A stretch of 64,000 bases of DNA from Nostoc sp. LPT (GCF_017115165.1 NZ_JABXKF010000105.1:124001-188000); one strand, 5' to 3'; shown: positions 52,513-61,571, counted from the first letter of the stretch. Translations and numbers: made by a program. Notes: a model not told the origin generated them from the sequence alone.

Positions 52513-55272
52513 ATGGCGTGGAATCCAGGGCAGCAGTTATTTGGTAGGCGCTACATAATCGAGAGAAAATTGGGCGAAGGTGGAGTTGGTATTACCTATC
52601 TTGCAAAAAATCGACGCGGTGAGTTGCGAGTTATCAAAACTCTCAGAGAACAAATCCTCAATCATCCCCAATGGATACCACATCAAGATAAATTACGGCA
52701 TGACTTCCGAGATGAAGCTTTGCGACTGGCTTTATGTCGCCATCCTCATATTGTGCAGGTAGAAAACGTCTTTGATGAGGAGAATTTGCCATGCATGGCG
52801 ATGGAGTACATCGAAGGCGAAGATTTGGGGAAGCTGATAACCGAAAAAGGGGCGTTATCAGAAGCAGAAGCACTACTATATATTAGGCAAATTGGCGACG
52901 CATTAACTGTAGTTCACGAAAAAGGCTTACTGCATCGGGATTTAAAGCCGAGTAATATTATGATGCGTGCGGGTAAACCAGAGGCCGTACTAATTGACTT
53001 TGGTCTTGCTAGACAATTTATTGCGGGTGCAGTTTTACAGCATACAGAGAGTTTTACCCCTGGTTATGCGCCTCCAGAACAGTACGTACCTCATGCCGAA
53101 CGGGGAGAATATATTGATGTTTATGCTTTAGCAGCCACACTGTATGCTTTACTGACTGGACAGTTGCCTATGCCAGTACCAGCTAGACTGCAAAATTTTA
53201 CCATGCGATCGCCTAAAGATTTGAATAGCAGTGTTAGCGATCGGGTGAATGAGGCAATTATGAAAGGGATGGCGTTAAATTACAAGTTCCGTCCCCAGTC
53301 GGTGGAGGAGTGGTTGGATTTGTTAGGAATATTCACACCAAATAACTGGAAATGCGTCCACAATATTCTGAGGAATTCTGGAATAATAACTCTTAGCCCC
53401 AAGGAAGATATCCTAGCAAGTGTGGCAGGTTCAGTTATTCACTTGTTTTCATCATCTACAGGTCAACTTCTCCGCACCCTGAGTGGTCATTCCGACTCGG
53501 TTGATTCCGTAGCCATCAGTAGTAATGGGCAAATGTTGGCTAGTGGTAGTGGAGACAACACTATCAAACTATGGAATGTGGCAACAGGCAGAGAAATTCG
53601 CACCCTCACTGGTCATTCCGACTCGGTTAATTCCGTAGCCATCAGTAGTGATGGGCAAATGTTGGCTAGTAGTAGTTATGACAACACTATCAAACTGTGG
53701 AATGTGCAAACAGGAAGAGAAATTCGCACCCTGACTGATTATTCGTGGTTTTTTGGTAGTTTCGTCGCCATCAGTAGTGATGGGCAAATGTTGGCTAGTG
53801 GTAGTAGAGACAACACTATCAAACTGTGGAATGTGGCAACAGGCAGAGAAATTCGCACTCTGACTGGTCATTCCGACCGGGTTAATTCCGTAGCCATCAG
53901 TAGTAATGGGCAAATGTTGGCTAGTAGTAGTTATGACAACACTATCAAACTATGGAATGTGGCAACAGGCTCAGAAATTCGCACCCTGAGTGGTCATTCC
54001 GACTCGGTTGATTCCGTAGCCATCAGTAGTGATGGGCAAATGTTGGCTAGTGGTAGTAGAGACAACACTATCAAACTGTGGAATGTGGCAACAGGCAGAG
54101 AAATTCCCACCCTCACTGGTCATTCCGACTCGGTTAATTCCGTAGCCATCAGTAGTGATGGGCAAATACTGGCTAGTAATAGTTCTGATAAGACTATCAA
54201 ACTCTGGTCAGTGACAACAGGTGAAGAAATTCGCACTCTGACTGGTCATTCCAACTCGGTTAAATCCGTAGCCATCAGTAGTGATGGGCAAATACTGGCC
54301 AGTAGTTCTAAGACATCCCTAGTCATCAGTAGTGATCCGCAAAGACTGTTTAGTAATGATGATAAGACTATCAAACTCTGGTCAGTGACAACAGGGGAAG
54401 AAATTCGCACTCTGACTGCTCATTCCTACTCGGTTAATTCTGTCACCTTTAGTAGTGATGGGCAAATCCTGGCTAGTGGTAGTGATGACAAGACTATCAA
54501 ACTGTGGTCAGTATCAACAGGTAAAGAAATTTGCACTCTGACTGCTCATTCCTACTCAGTTAATTCTGTCACCTTTAGTAGTGATGGGCAAATCCTGGCT
54601 AGTGGTAGTGATGACAAGACTATCAAACTGTGGTCAGTATCAACAGGTAAAGAAATTTGCACTCTGACTGCTCATTCCTACTCAGTTAATTCTGTCACCT
54701 TTAGTAGTGATGGGCAAATCCTGGCTAGTGGTAGTGATGATAACACTATCCAACTGTGGTCAGTGCCAACAGGCAGAGAAATTCGCACCCTCACTGGTCA
54801 TTCCGGTTCGGTTCAATCCATCGCCATCAGTAGTGATGGGCAAATCCTGGCTGGTGGTAGTGAGGACAAGACTATCAAACTGTGGTCATTGACAACAGGT
54901 AGAGGAATTGACTGCTTGACTGGTCATTCCAGTGGGGTTTTGTCCGTAGCCATCAGTAGTGATGGGGAAATTCTGGCTAGTGGTAGTCGAGACAAGACTA
55001 TCAAACTGTGGTCAGTGACAACAGGTAGAGAAATTTTCACCCTAAGTGGTCATTCCGAATCAGTTAATTCCGTAGCCATCAGTAGTGATGGGCAAATCCT
55101 GGCTAGTGGTAGTGGGGACAAAACTATCAAACTGTGGTCAGTGACAACAGGGAAAGAAATTTGCACCCTCAGTCATTTTGATTCAGTTAATTCCGTCGCC
55201 TTTACCCCCGATGTAAGTTGGCTTGCTGCTGGTGACAACAGCGGAAATATCAAAATTTGGCGACGCAGCTAG
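52513..55272 (+). CDS. Ser/Thr protein kinase with 14 WD40 repeats
   Basis: A 919-residue protein. The kinase domain (about 12-275) has the glycine loop GEGGVGITYLA, Lys in RVIKTL, HRDLKPSN at 141-148, DFGLA and PGYAPPEQY, all intact. Residues about 300-919 hold fourteen WD40 repeats (ASGSDDKTIKLWSV type), enough for two seven-bladed propellers. Repeats 8-10 are almost identical in DNA. Repeat 7 contains an insertion of about 16 residues (KTSLVISSDPQRLFSND). No membrane helix is seen. The kinase part is close to the partial gene at 63164. Substrate unknown. Confidence 0.92.
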   Translation: MAWNPGQQLFGRRYIIERKLGEGGVGITYLAKNRRGELRVIKTLREQILNHPQWIPHQDKLRHDFRDEALRLALCRHPHIVQVENVFDEENLPCMAMEYIEGEDLGKLITEKGALSEAEALLYIRQIGDALTVVHEKGLLHRDLKPSNIMMRAGKPEAVLIDFGLARQFIAGAVLQHTESFTPGYAPPEQYVPHAERGEYIDVYALAATLYALLTGQLPMPVPARLQNFTMRSPKDLNSSVSDRVNEAIMKGMALNYKFRPQSVEEWLDLLGIFTPNNWKCVHNILRNSGIITLSPKEDILASVAGSVIHLFSSSTGQLLRTLSGHSDSVDSVAISSNGQMLASGSGDNTIKLWNVATGREIRTLTGHSDSVNSVAISSDGQMLASSSYDNTIKLWNVQTGREIRTLTDYSWFFGSFVAISSDGQMLASGSRDNTIKLWNVATGREIRTLTGHSDRVNSVAISSNGQMLASSSYDNTIKLWNVATGSEIRTLSGHSDSVDSVAISSDGQMLASGSRDNTIKLWNVATGREIPTLTGHSDSVNSVAISSDGQILASNSSDKTIKLWSVTTGEEIRTLTGHSNSVKSVAISSDGQILASSSKTSLVISSDPQRLFSNDDKTIKLWSVTTGEEIRTLTAHSYSVNSVTFSSDGQILASGSDDKTIKLWSVSTGKEICTLTAHSYSVNSVTFSSDGQILASGSDDKTIKLWSVSTGKEICTLTAHSYSVNSVTFSSDGQILASGSDDNTIQLWSVPTGREIRTLTGHSGSVQSIAISSDGQILAGGSEDKTIKLWSLTTGRGIDCLTGHSSGVLSVAISSDGEILASGSRDKTIKLWSVTTGREIFTLSGHSESVNSVAISSDGQILASGSGDKTIKLWSVTTGKEICTLSHFDSVNSVAFTPDVSWLAAGDNSGNIKIWRRS
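53480..55240. repeat. 126-bp tandem repeats encoding WD40 units
   Basis: Repeated 126-bp units with conserved blocks such as CATTCCGACTCGGTTAATTC and ATCAGTAGTGATGGGCAAAT. Units around 54410-54740 are nearly identical, pointing to recent slippage or conversion. Confidence 0.85.
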
Positions 55273-55435
55273 TGGTACTATAACAGCAAAGAAAGTATCA
55301 GCAAGAGATGTTCTTATTATCTTAAATAGCAATACTCACGGCGATCGCTCACTTTGAGAATGACTAAGAATTGTGGATATAGAATGTTTGATAATAGAGT
55401 GCGATCGCTATTTTAGAAGTAGATCCATGTTGGAT

Positions 55436-55849
55436 TCACAGTGGTGGATGACGACCCAGAAGTTCTTCTTCTGCTCGAATTGACAATATAATTGTTCTAT
55501 TCATGCGGAGAGTGTCAATAGTTCCTCGCCCCGTAGCCGTTAATCCCACAACCTGTACACCAGACCAACGGAAATGTTCTTTCCACACCTGTTGACGAGG
55601 ATTAAAGATGCGTACAATTTTCCCTGTCATAGGATCTTCAACCGTTTGACGGACAGACTTGTGTAGCGAACATGACACGCACGCTAATGCTAAATTATCT
55701 GCTGTTGTTTTTCCACCTGCGACAACAGGAGTAACATGATCTATGTGAAATGTTGCTTCTTGTCCTGCTTGCGACAAACAGCAATACTCGCAGCGATCGC
55801 TTGCTCTTTGAATAACTAATTGATGTAAAGAAGCCCCAATTGTGGACAT
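55436..55849 (-). CDS. HNH endonuclease
   Basis: A 137-residue HNH nuclease. The motif is complete: CEYCCLSQAG, HIDHVTPVVAGGKTTADNLA, and CVSCSLHK, giving four zinc cysteines and the His-Asn catalytic set. The C-terminal part (FNPRQQVWKEHFRW, GRGTIDTLRMNR) is typical of a large cyanobacterial HNH subfamily. The small gene at 55862 lies 12 bp upstream on the same strand, so they form a two-gene unit. Biological target unknown. Confidence 0.9.
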   Translation of the reverse strand: MSTIGASLHQLVIQRASDRCEYCCLSQAGQEATFHIDHVTPVVAGGKTTADNLALACVSCSLHKSVRQTVEDPMTGKIVRIFNPRQQVWKEHFRWSGVQVVGLTATGRGTIDTLRMNRTIILSIRAEEELLGRHPPL

Positions 55850-55861
55850 TGATTACCCAAG

Positions 55862-56077
55862 TTATGTCTCAGTGTGCTTGATAACACACTGCGATCGCAA
55901 TTTGAGTAGAGATAAAAATTCAGCTAGCTCAACGAGTCCTTCCGCTTCCAATCTTTCTGTTTGAGTTAACTCCTCACCCGTATCTTGTCTGTCCAGTAAA
56001 AATTGCAAACGTTCTTGGACAGCACGAGGGAGTTGAAATTTCGCTAGTTCAACGGGTATCTCGATTATCTCCGCCAT
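55862..56077 (-). CDS. Small protein paired with the HNH endonuclease
   Basis: A 71-residue helical protein (MAEIIEIPVELAKFQLPRAV, QERLQFLLDRQDTGEELTQT, ERLEAEGLVELAEFLSLLKL). The start is placed at ATG 56077; the frame is open a further 33 bp. Such proteins commonly sit directly before HNH genes in cyanobacteria. An antitoxin-like or partner role is an inference from that pairing. Confidence 0.7.
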   Translation of the reverse strand: MAEIIEIPVELAKFQLPRAVQERLQFLLDRQDTGEELTQTERLEAEGLVELAEFLSLLKLRSQCVIKHTET

Positions 56078-56162
56078 ATATGAGACTCTAACCCCAAGAG
56101 CAGCAGACACCTAAAAATTATAACAGTTAGCAGAAGGTTCCTCCTCCAGGGCAGGAAGGGCA

Positions 56163-56360
56163 ACAGAAGTAGAAGTTATTGCCACAGTCGAAAAAGGTGC
56201 TACCTTTCCCGCTCAATTTGGTAAAACTGGATTTAGGTGTAACTTTCCCTTTAATGCTGAATGAAATGGCAAGTTTTATACTACTAAAAAAATTGAGACA
56301 ATAGCTGTTCAAGAGGAAGAAAACTGGTTAGTTATTAGAGTTATCGTTAAATACTTTTAA
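56163..56360 (+). pseudogene. DUF4258-like gene fragment with in-frame stop
   Basis: The frame reads TEVEVIATVEKGATFPAQFG, KTGFRCNFPFNAE, then TGA (in place of a probable Trp), then NGKFYTTKKIETIAVQEEEN and WLVIRVIVKYF to a natural stop. This matches, from memory, the C-terminal part of small cyanobacterial DUF4258-type proteins that precede DUF2283 genes. The N-terminal part is missing, replaced by G-rich sequence. The intact DUF2283 gene follows after 12 bp. Confidence 0.65.
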
Positions 56361-56372
56361 AGAAAAAACTTC

Positions 56373-56612
56373 ATGAAAATTACTTACGCTTCCAGATACA
56401 ACATAGCTTATATCTATCTCCAAGAAAAAACTGTACAGGTAGAAACAATTCAAGTCAGCGAAGAAATGAATGTAGATATTGCTCCTGACGGCACAATTTA
56501 TGGAATTGAATTGCTCAATGCTAACCAACAATTAGGTGCTAATGAACAGGGTAAGTTAATCGTAGTCAATGAAGCGTTAGGAGAATCGACCGAAATTAAA
56601 CTATTACTATAG
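56373..56612 (+). CDS. DUF2283 family protein
   Basis: A 79-residue protein beginning MKITYASRYNIAYIYLQEKT, then EMNVDIAPDGTIYGIELLNA. The D..G...GIEIL-type ending is the DUF2283 hallmark. DUF2283 genes often follow small DUF4258-like genes in toxin-antitoxin-like pairs; here the partner upstream is broken, leaving this gene orphaned. GAAA-rich sequence precedes the ATG. Confidence 0.85.
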   Translation: MKITYASRYNIAYIYLQEKTVQVETIQVSEEMNVDIAPDGTIYGIELLNANQQLGANEQGKLIVVNEALGESTEIKLLL

Positions 56613-56666
56613 TGTGAATAAATCAAAATAGTAAGTGGAACTCGCAATCAATTAGATGTCGTAAAA

Positions 56667-56912
56667 ATGCTAGAAATTACTAAAAATTACGTCATGGATG
56701 AAAATCAGCAAGCGATCGCTGTACAAATTTCTATAGCTGACTTTGAAAAAATTGAAGAAATATTGGAGAACTACAGCTTGATACAGTTAATGGAAGAATC
56801 GGAAGATAATGAACGCCTTTCTAAAGACGAAGGATGGGAATATTACCAATCATTAAAGCAAAAGAATAATGATGAACACGCGATTAGTCGATTCGCTGGT
56901 ACAAATTATTGA
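56667..56912 (+). CDS. Small Phd/YefM-like antitoxin candidate
   Basis: An 81-residue acidic protein: MLEITKNYVMDENQQAIAVQ, ISIADFEKIEEILENYSLIQ, then a charged C-terminus. The N-terminal strand pattern (KNYVMDENQQAIAVQISIADFEKIEEILE) resembles Phd/YefM antitoxin folds in cyanobacterial gene pairs. Its 3' end overlaps the DUF433 start by 44 bp in another frame. Assignment is by pattern only. Confidence 0.65.
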   Translation: MLEITKNYVMDENQQAIAVQISIADFEKIEEILENYSLIQLMEESEDNERLSKDEGWEYYQSLKQKNNDEHAISRFAGTNY

Positions 56913-57198
56913 ATCTCTCACTCCAGAAGAGCGCGTCTTTTTACAACAGCGACTAAGCAGCCAGCTAATTCAAGTGACAGTCGGTGTCTGCGGGGGACAG
57001 CCACGCATTCGCAACACGCGCATCCCTATGTGGACGCTGGTGGCTTTTCGCCAACAGGGAGCAGATGAGGAAGAGTTGCTGCGAAACTACCCTACCCTAA
57101 CCCATAACGAGCTAAAAGCTGCCTGGACTTATTATGAACAGCACCAAGAACAATTAGACCGAGCAATCATCAGGTTGACTGAGGATGATGATGGTTAA
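56869..57198 (+). CDS. DUF433 family antitoxin-like protein
   Basis: A 109-residue protein. The DUF433 motif is clear: GVCGGQPRIRNTRIPMWTLV, then RQQGADEEELLRNYPTLTHN and ELKAAWTYYEQHQEQLD. DUF433 proteins carry a helix-turn-helix-like fold and form pairs with DUF5615 PIN-like toxins. The partner gene starts inside the 3' end of this gene but is interrupted by a stop codon. The N-terminal 40 residues (LVDSLVQIIESLTPEERVFL) are an extra segment. Confidence 0.85.
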   Translation: MMNTRLVDSLVQIIESLTPEERVFLQQRLSSQLIQVTVGVCGGQPRIRNTRIPMWTLVAFRQQGADEEELLRNYPTLTHNELKAAWTYYEQHQEQLDRAIIRLTEDDDG

Positions 57199-57601
57199 GC
57201 TTTACTCTAATAAGAATTTTCCTATGGATATAGTCAGAGAATTGCGCCAGTGAGGTTACGATGTCCTAACTTCCTATGAAGCAGGACAAGCAAATCAAGG
57301 TATCTCTGATGAGCAAGTTCTAATTTTTGCGACACAAAACCAGCGAATCGTCATCACTCTTAACCGTGACGACTTCATTGCCTTACATAATAGCGGCATT
57401 GCTCACAACGGCATCATTATCTGCAAAACTGATAGAGACTATTTAGGGCAAATTCAAACTCTCCACACCTACTTGCAAGATATTAAGTCACAAAGTCTTG
57501 CTTGGGCGATCGCACTGCAAAATCGCCTGATTCGCATCAAAAAGCAGAACCAACCCAAATCCAGCCGACAAGTTTTCATTATTCAAGAATACCTAAGATA
57601 G
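57185..57601 (+). pseudogene. DUF5615 PIN-like toxin gene with one in-frame stop
   Basis: The frame reads VKLYSNKNFPMDIVRELRQ, then TGA at 57251-57253, then GYDVLTSYEAGQANQGISDE, QVLIFATQNQRIVITLNRDD and on to a natural stop at 57599-57601. This is a DUF5615 PIN-like protein with the usual acidic residues. One stop codon, otherwise intact, means recent inactivation or a sequence error. Overlap with the DUF433 gene shows they formed a toxin-antitoxin unit. Confidence 0.8.
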
Positions 57602-57648
57602 GTATCAAAGCTGTTGAGTAAACACAAATTTTTAATTTGAAACAAAAA

Positions 57649-57854
57649 CGTTCTGACTTCAAACCGGAACATTCTCACTTCAAACGAAAACGTTCTCACT
57701 TGAAACTAAAATGTTCTGACTTCAAACCAGAACGTTCTCACTTGAGGAATGTTCTCACTGCAAACGAAAACGTTCTCATTTAAAACTAAAATATTAATGC
57801 TCTGAACTCGGAGTGTCTCACTTTAAACAAAAACACCCAAGCTTAGAGCAAAAA
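57649..57854. repeat. 21-bp tandem repeat array C, about 10 degenerate units
   Basis: Units of 21 bp, consensus CGTTCTCACTTCAAACGAAA plus A, run from 57649. One unit has lost four bases (57733-57749) and the last three are degenerate. The period equals that of arrays A and B, but the sequence is different. The array lies 43 bp beyond the 3' end of the 57897 gene, whose paralogue at 23125 also lies next to a 21-bp array. The gap 57602-57896 has no gene. Confidence 0.85.
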
Positions 57855-57896
57855 GTTTTATGTTTTTAGATAACAGCGTTGAGTTAATTTCTCGAC

Positions 57897-58364
57897 TTAT
57901 GAACTTTGTGGTTGCACTTTTTTAGCTTTCCGGGCAAATCTGCGTCCTAAATCATCAACCATTGAATCTAAACCAGAGCCTTTACCACTGGCTTTAGCAT
58001 AGTTATATATCATCAAACCCGCCGCATAAGCTTCGCTACCAACAGCCACAGAAGTATCATCCACCAGTTCTTGCAGTTGCGTCAACGACAGCAAAATGGG
58101 ATACAGGGCTTCAAATAATTCAATATCTTGGCGCATTTCATTCAAGTCAAAAGAACGAGGTAAGAAGTCAGGGTTTTGTGTGCCGATTTCCAATGCCTTA
58201 CTCACAAACGCCCGACTCTTATCCCCCAGCTTAGGTAAAGCTTTACGCTCCTCGGTTGTCAAATCAATCAAGAACGGTAACTTTTCGCGGATAGTAGTAA
58301 TAGCTTGCATCACAGCTTCCCTGTTTGCGGAGGAAAGTTTTGCACTGAGTTTATTATCTGCCAT
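57897..58364 (-). CDS. Conserved hypothetical helical protein, paralogue of the 23.1-kb gene
   Basis: A 155-residue protein clearly homologous along its whole length to the product at 23125-23598 (shared segments REKLPFL, KSRAFVSKALE, FLPRSFDL, LLSLTQLQELVDDT, YAKASG). Both end in a basic tail. Soluble and helical by eye. No function recognised. The start at 58364 aligns with ATG 23125. Confidence 0.8.
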   Translation of the reverse strand: MADNKLSAKLSSANREAVMQAITTIREKLPFLIDLTTEERKALPKLGDKSRAFVSKALEIGTQNPDFLPRSFDLNEMRQDIELFEALYPILLSLTQLQELVDDTSVAVGSEAYAAGLMIYNYAKASGKGSGLDSMVDDLGRRFARKAKKVQPQSS

Positions 58365-58784
58365 TTTTAATACACTTTTAATGGTATTATATTTCAGTAT
58401 TCCCCAAGTTATTTAGGCAGTAATAGTCATTTATAAGCAATTAAGAAAAAATTTTTATACTTTTCAATAAGTGATATCTAGCTAATTAGCAACCTTGAGC
58501 AAGTTTCACGATTAAAGTTCAGTGGCATTTGACCCAAGGAAGCCGAACATTTAGAGATAATAGTAGCAGAGGTAATCTCAAAATTTGGCGTTAGCAGAGC
58601 GGTGCGCGAACACTTCGCAGCTAGTTGTGGAATAACATTATTACTTCTATAGGAATCCTATTTGATTGCGTGAAAAAACTCAGTACACATCTATTCGCTT
58701 CTGTTACCTATTCCCTATTCTCTTTTGGAAGCTGTAAATTTAGCATAATAAGTACGGTAGAGCCATAAAAGTGATAGCCGAAAA
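58365..58784. other. Gene-free region with a possible WD40 remnant
   Basis: About 420 bp. Around 58518-58583 the plus strand encodes SVAFDP and, in another frame, DNSSRGNLKIWR, which resembles the last WD40 blade of the kinase at 52513 (VAFTPDV to DNSGNIKIWRR). It is probably the decayed end of a lost WD40 gene. A GC-rich palindromic scrap follows (58589-58613). Confidence 0.45.
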
Positions 58785-59639
58785 ATGTCAAACCGAATTT
58801 TTCTTATGACTTCTTCTCCCCATTACATCCCTCAATCTGATCCGCCGCTTCCTCCTTGGGAAACTCTACCAACGATGTATGATTTACCAAGTGACAACCC
58901 AGAGGAACCAGGCTTGCCAGACGATTTTCACTTTTTACAACCCTTACTTTTATACCTAACTTTTCAGCCCATTAACTGGAATTCCGAACTAGTTTACAGT
59001 GCGGCTGACCTTAATCTCTATTATGATTTACAGCATCCTTTGTGGTATAAGCGCCCAGATTGGTTTGGTGTAGTAGGTGTAGAAAAGTTATACAAAGGGC
59101 AAGATTTACGGTTAAGTTATGTCACTTGGCAAGAACCAGGAAACCCCTTTGTAGTTGTTGAGTTATTATCTCCAGGTACGGAAGACGAAGATTTAGGCAC
59201 AAGAAGAGAAAGTGCAGCAGATAAACCTCCTAGCAAATGGGAAGTTTATGAACGAATTTTACGGATTCCCTACTATGTTGTATTTAGTCATTATACTAAT
59301 GAACTTCGGGCTTTTCAGTTAGTCGGCGGTCACTATGAACCGATGAATTTGACCGATGGATACCTACTAATGCCAGAGATAGATTTAAGTTTAGGCTTAT
59401 GGCAAGGTTCATTTCGAGATATTGAAAGGTTGTGGTTAAGGTGGTTCACTTTAACGGGAGAATTAATTCCTGCACCCACAGAGGAAGCTGCTGCTGCAAC
59501 TGAACGAGCTATTATTGCAGAACAAGAAGCTGCTCAAGCTAAACAAGAAGCTGCTCAAGCCAAACGAAAAACAGAACAATTAGCAGAACGTTTGCGTCAG
59601 TTAGGCGTGAATCCTGATGAACTAGATGAATTATTGTAG
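58785..59639 (+). CDS. Uma2 family (DUF820) endonuclease-like protein
   Basis: A 284-residue Uma2 protein with a PD-(D/E)XK nuclease fold: WYKRPDWFGVVGVEKLYKGQ, FVVVELLSPGTEDEDLG, KWEVYERILRIPYYVVF. The candidate acidic residues are the Asp of RPDW and the Glu of VVELLSPG. The C-terminus is a coiled coil (EQEAAQAKQEAAQAKRKTEQ). ATG 58785 is given; ATG 58806 (MTSSPHYI) is equally likely. It is related in layout to the broken gene at 50552. Uma2 genes are abundant in cyanobacteria with unknown role. Confidence 0.87.
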   Translation: MSNRIFLMTSSPHYIPQSDPPLPPWETLPTMYDLPSDNPEEPGLPDDFHFLQPLLLYLTFQPINWNSELVYSAADLNLYYDLQHPLWYKRPDWFGVVGVEKLYKGQDLRLSYVTWQEPGNPFVVVELLSPGTEDEDLGTRRESAADKPPSKWEVYERILRIPYYVVFSHYTNELRAFQLVGGHYEPMNLTDGYLLMPEIDLSLGLWQGSFRDIERLWLRWFTLTGELIPAPTEEAAAATERAIIAEQEAAQAKQEAAQAKRKTEQLAERLRQLGVNPDELDELL

Positions 59640-60212
59640 CTTCACGAGTCTTTTCTGATATACAGCATAATTTTCTGCTTTTGAGGAATCATCAGTACTG
59701 AAAACTTTGATAGCCGATGCCGAAGCCGCTATTTGATAATGATATAGTTTCTCAGAAAGATTAATTTTTGAGAGCGATCGCATATTTAGCACTTGAAATA
59801 CATATAATATTCCTTTCAGCAAGTCTGTAGCCACCTCAGTTTTTATGAAAAACCATGGTGTCACGCTATACCCTTACTGTTCCTCAACCCAGTTTCAATT
59901 GGGTTACTAACGGGAAAATAAGGTTCAGCAGCAAATCTAAAAGGCGATGCCCTGAACATTTGCAGATATTACCGCAGACACTGATTATGTTGCGGCGGTT
60001 AAAATACTTAAGTATTAGTAGTACGATCAAATTACTCAGGTTAAAATTGTCTATTTGGTACACAAGACCATCAGAAAATTGTAGAAAAGTGTATTTCCTT
60101 GGCTCGATAGTGGTGCTAACCTCAATTTAAAGGATGTTATCAGCCTTTATCTGCTAGAGTTTCTGACTTTCAGCAAATTAGATAAATCAATAACAAAATC
60201 GCTAGGAGTGCG
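59640..60212. other. Gene-free region upstream of the kinase
   Basis: About 570 bp. Open frames on both strands (77 and 91 codons) have no recognisable domain or ribosome-binding site. The plus strand shows traces of a decayed frame (ADITADTDYVAAVKILKY, then stops). The kinase ribosome-binding site AGGAG is at its end. Confidence 0.45.
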
Positions 60213-61460
60213 ATGATGATGTCACAGTCCCCGATGACAAGGCCAGAAATAGCTACTGGAACTCTAATCGATAACCGCTATATTATCCAAAAACTTCTAG
60301 GACAGGGAGGATTGGGACGAACTTACTTAGCATTTGACACTCGTCGGTTTAATGAAGCCTGTGTTCTCAAAGAATTTGCACCCATTGGCACAGGCGAAAG
60401 TGGACTGGAACAATATCGTAACTTATTTAAAAGAGAAGCAAAAATTCTTCATCAATTGCAGCATCCTCAAATTCCCAAGTTTTTGGCTTGCTTTGAAGGA
60501 GATGGACGGTTATTCCTAGTACAAGAGTATGTTGACGGTAAAACATATTCGAGACTGCTAGGAGAACTTCAACGTCAAGGAAGAAATTTTTCTGAAGATG
60601 AAGTTATACAGTGGCTAAAGAATCTGCTGCCTGTTTTGGAATATGTCCACCAGCACAACATCATCCATCGAGATATTTCTCCTGACAACATCATGTTACC
60701 CGATGGCAACGATCTGCCAGTGCTGATTGATTTCGGGGTAGGTAAGCAAATTGCTGACATGAACGAAGGGAGAAGTTCCAACCAACAGGTAACGTTTGTT
60801 GGTAAAATGTCCCTTGTCGGCAAAGTGGGATATGCTCCCCGTGAACAGATTAGTTTGGGTTTATGTTCACCCTCTAGTGACCTTTATGCTTTAGGTGTAA
60901 CTGCTATTGTATTACTCACAGCTAGAGATCCATCTTTACTAATGGATCAATACTCACTTGAATGGAACTGGCGTGATTATACTTATGTTACTGATGGGTT
61001 TGCTCAAGTACTTGATTGCATGTTGGAAGATAGACCTAATAAGCGATACCAAACAGCCAGCGAAGTTCTCAGAGATTTAGAGTATATTCGAGAACCAGAA
61101 GTGGCAATGTCTTCTGCAATCATGGTTGATGATTTGCCAGCTACGGTATTTAACCCGGAATTTCAGGCAATGTCGGCCATATCACAGTCATATAACCAAC
61201 CTGAAGAAACAATTTTTAATTCACCTGCTAGTCCACAAACTGGGCAAAGAATTGAACAACAATCTTCACTGCAACCAGCATTTATCAAACATTGTCAGCA
61301 AGAATTAGCCTACCACATCGGCCCAATGGCAAATCTGATTATAGAAGAAATACTAGCTCATAATCCTTATATTTCAGCTGACCAATTTATTGAACTTGTA
61401 ACTAAGGAGATTCCTAATTTTCAAGCAGCTTTTGAATTCAAAAAAAGCTTATTTTCATAG
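60213..61460 (+). CDS. Ser/Thr protein kinase with HRDIS catalytic loop
   Basis: A 415-residue kinase. The glycine loop GQGGLGRTYLA and Lys in CVLKEF are normal. The catalytic loop reads HRDISPDN at 152-159 with Ser instead of the usual Lys, then DFGVGK. The P+1 motif is YAPREQ in place of YAPPEQ. A linker (about 300-350) leads to a C-terminal domain (KHCQQELAYHIGPMANLIIE, YISADQFIELVTKEIPNFQA) seen in cyanobacterial signalling proteins. The HRDIS form is, as I recall, a recurrent cyanobacterial subfamily. Starts ATG 60213 with AGGAG upstream. Confidence 0.88.
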   Translation: MMMSQSPMTRPEIATGTLIDNRYIIQKLLGQGGLGRTYLAFDTRRFNEACVLKEFAPIGTGESGLEQYRNLFKREAKILHQLQHPQIPKFLACFEGDGRLFLVQEYVDGKTYSRLLGELQRQGRNFSEDEVIQWLKNLLPVLEYVHQHNIIHRDISPDNIMLPDGNDLPVLIDFGVGKQIADMNEGRSSNQQVTFVGKMSLVGKVGYAPREQISLGLCSPSSDLYALGVTAIVLLTARDPSLLMDQYSLEWNWRDYTYVTDGFAQVLDCMLEDRPNKRYQTASEVLRDLEYIREPEVAMSSAIMVDDLPATVFNPEFQAMSAISQSYNQPEETIFNSPASPQTGQRIEQQSSLQPAFIKHCQQELAYHIGPMANLIIEEILAHNPYISADQFIELVTKEIPNFQAAFEFKKSLFS

Positions 61461-61571
61461 AGATTTAGACACCACGTATTGAGGAATAATTTTTAATCTT
61501 TTAACTGATTCTGTGGATAAAATTAGCAAGGTTTTTTGGTAAGTCTAAATATCCCCTAAAAACAAAAATTA

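Noticed and set aside
59631-59864. 77-codon minus-strand frame after the Uma2 gene
   Set aside because: Overlaps the Uma2 stop, no recognisable domain; possibly a remnant but not supportable as a gene.
59855-60130. 91-codon plus-strand frame before the kinase
   Set aside because: Basic, low-quality composition and no start signal; probably decayed DNA.
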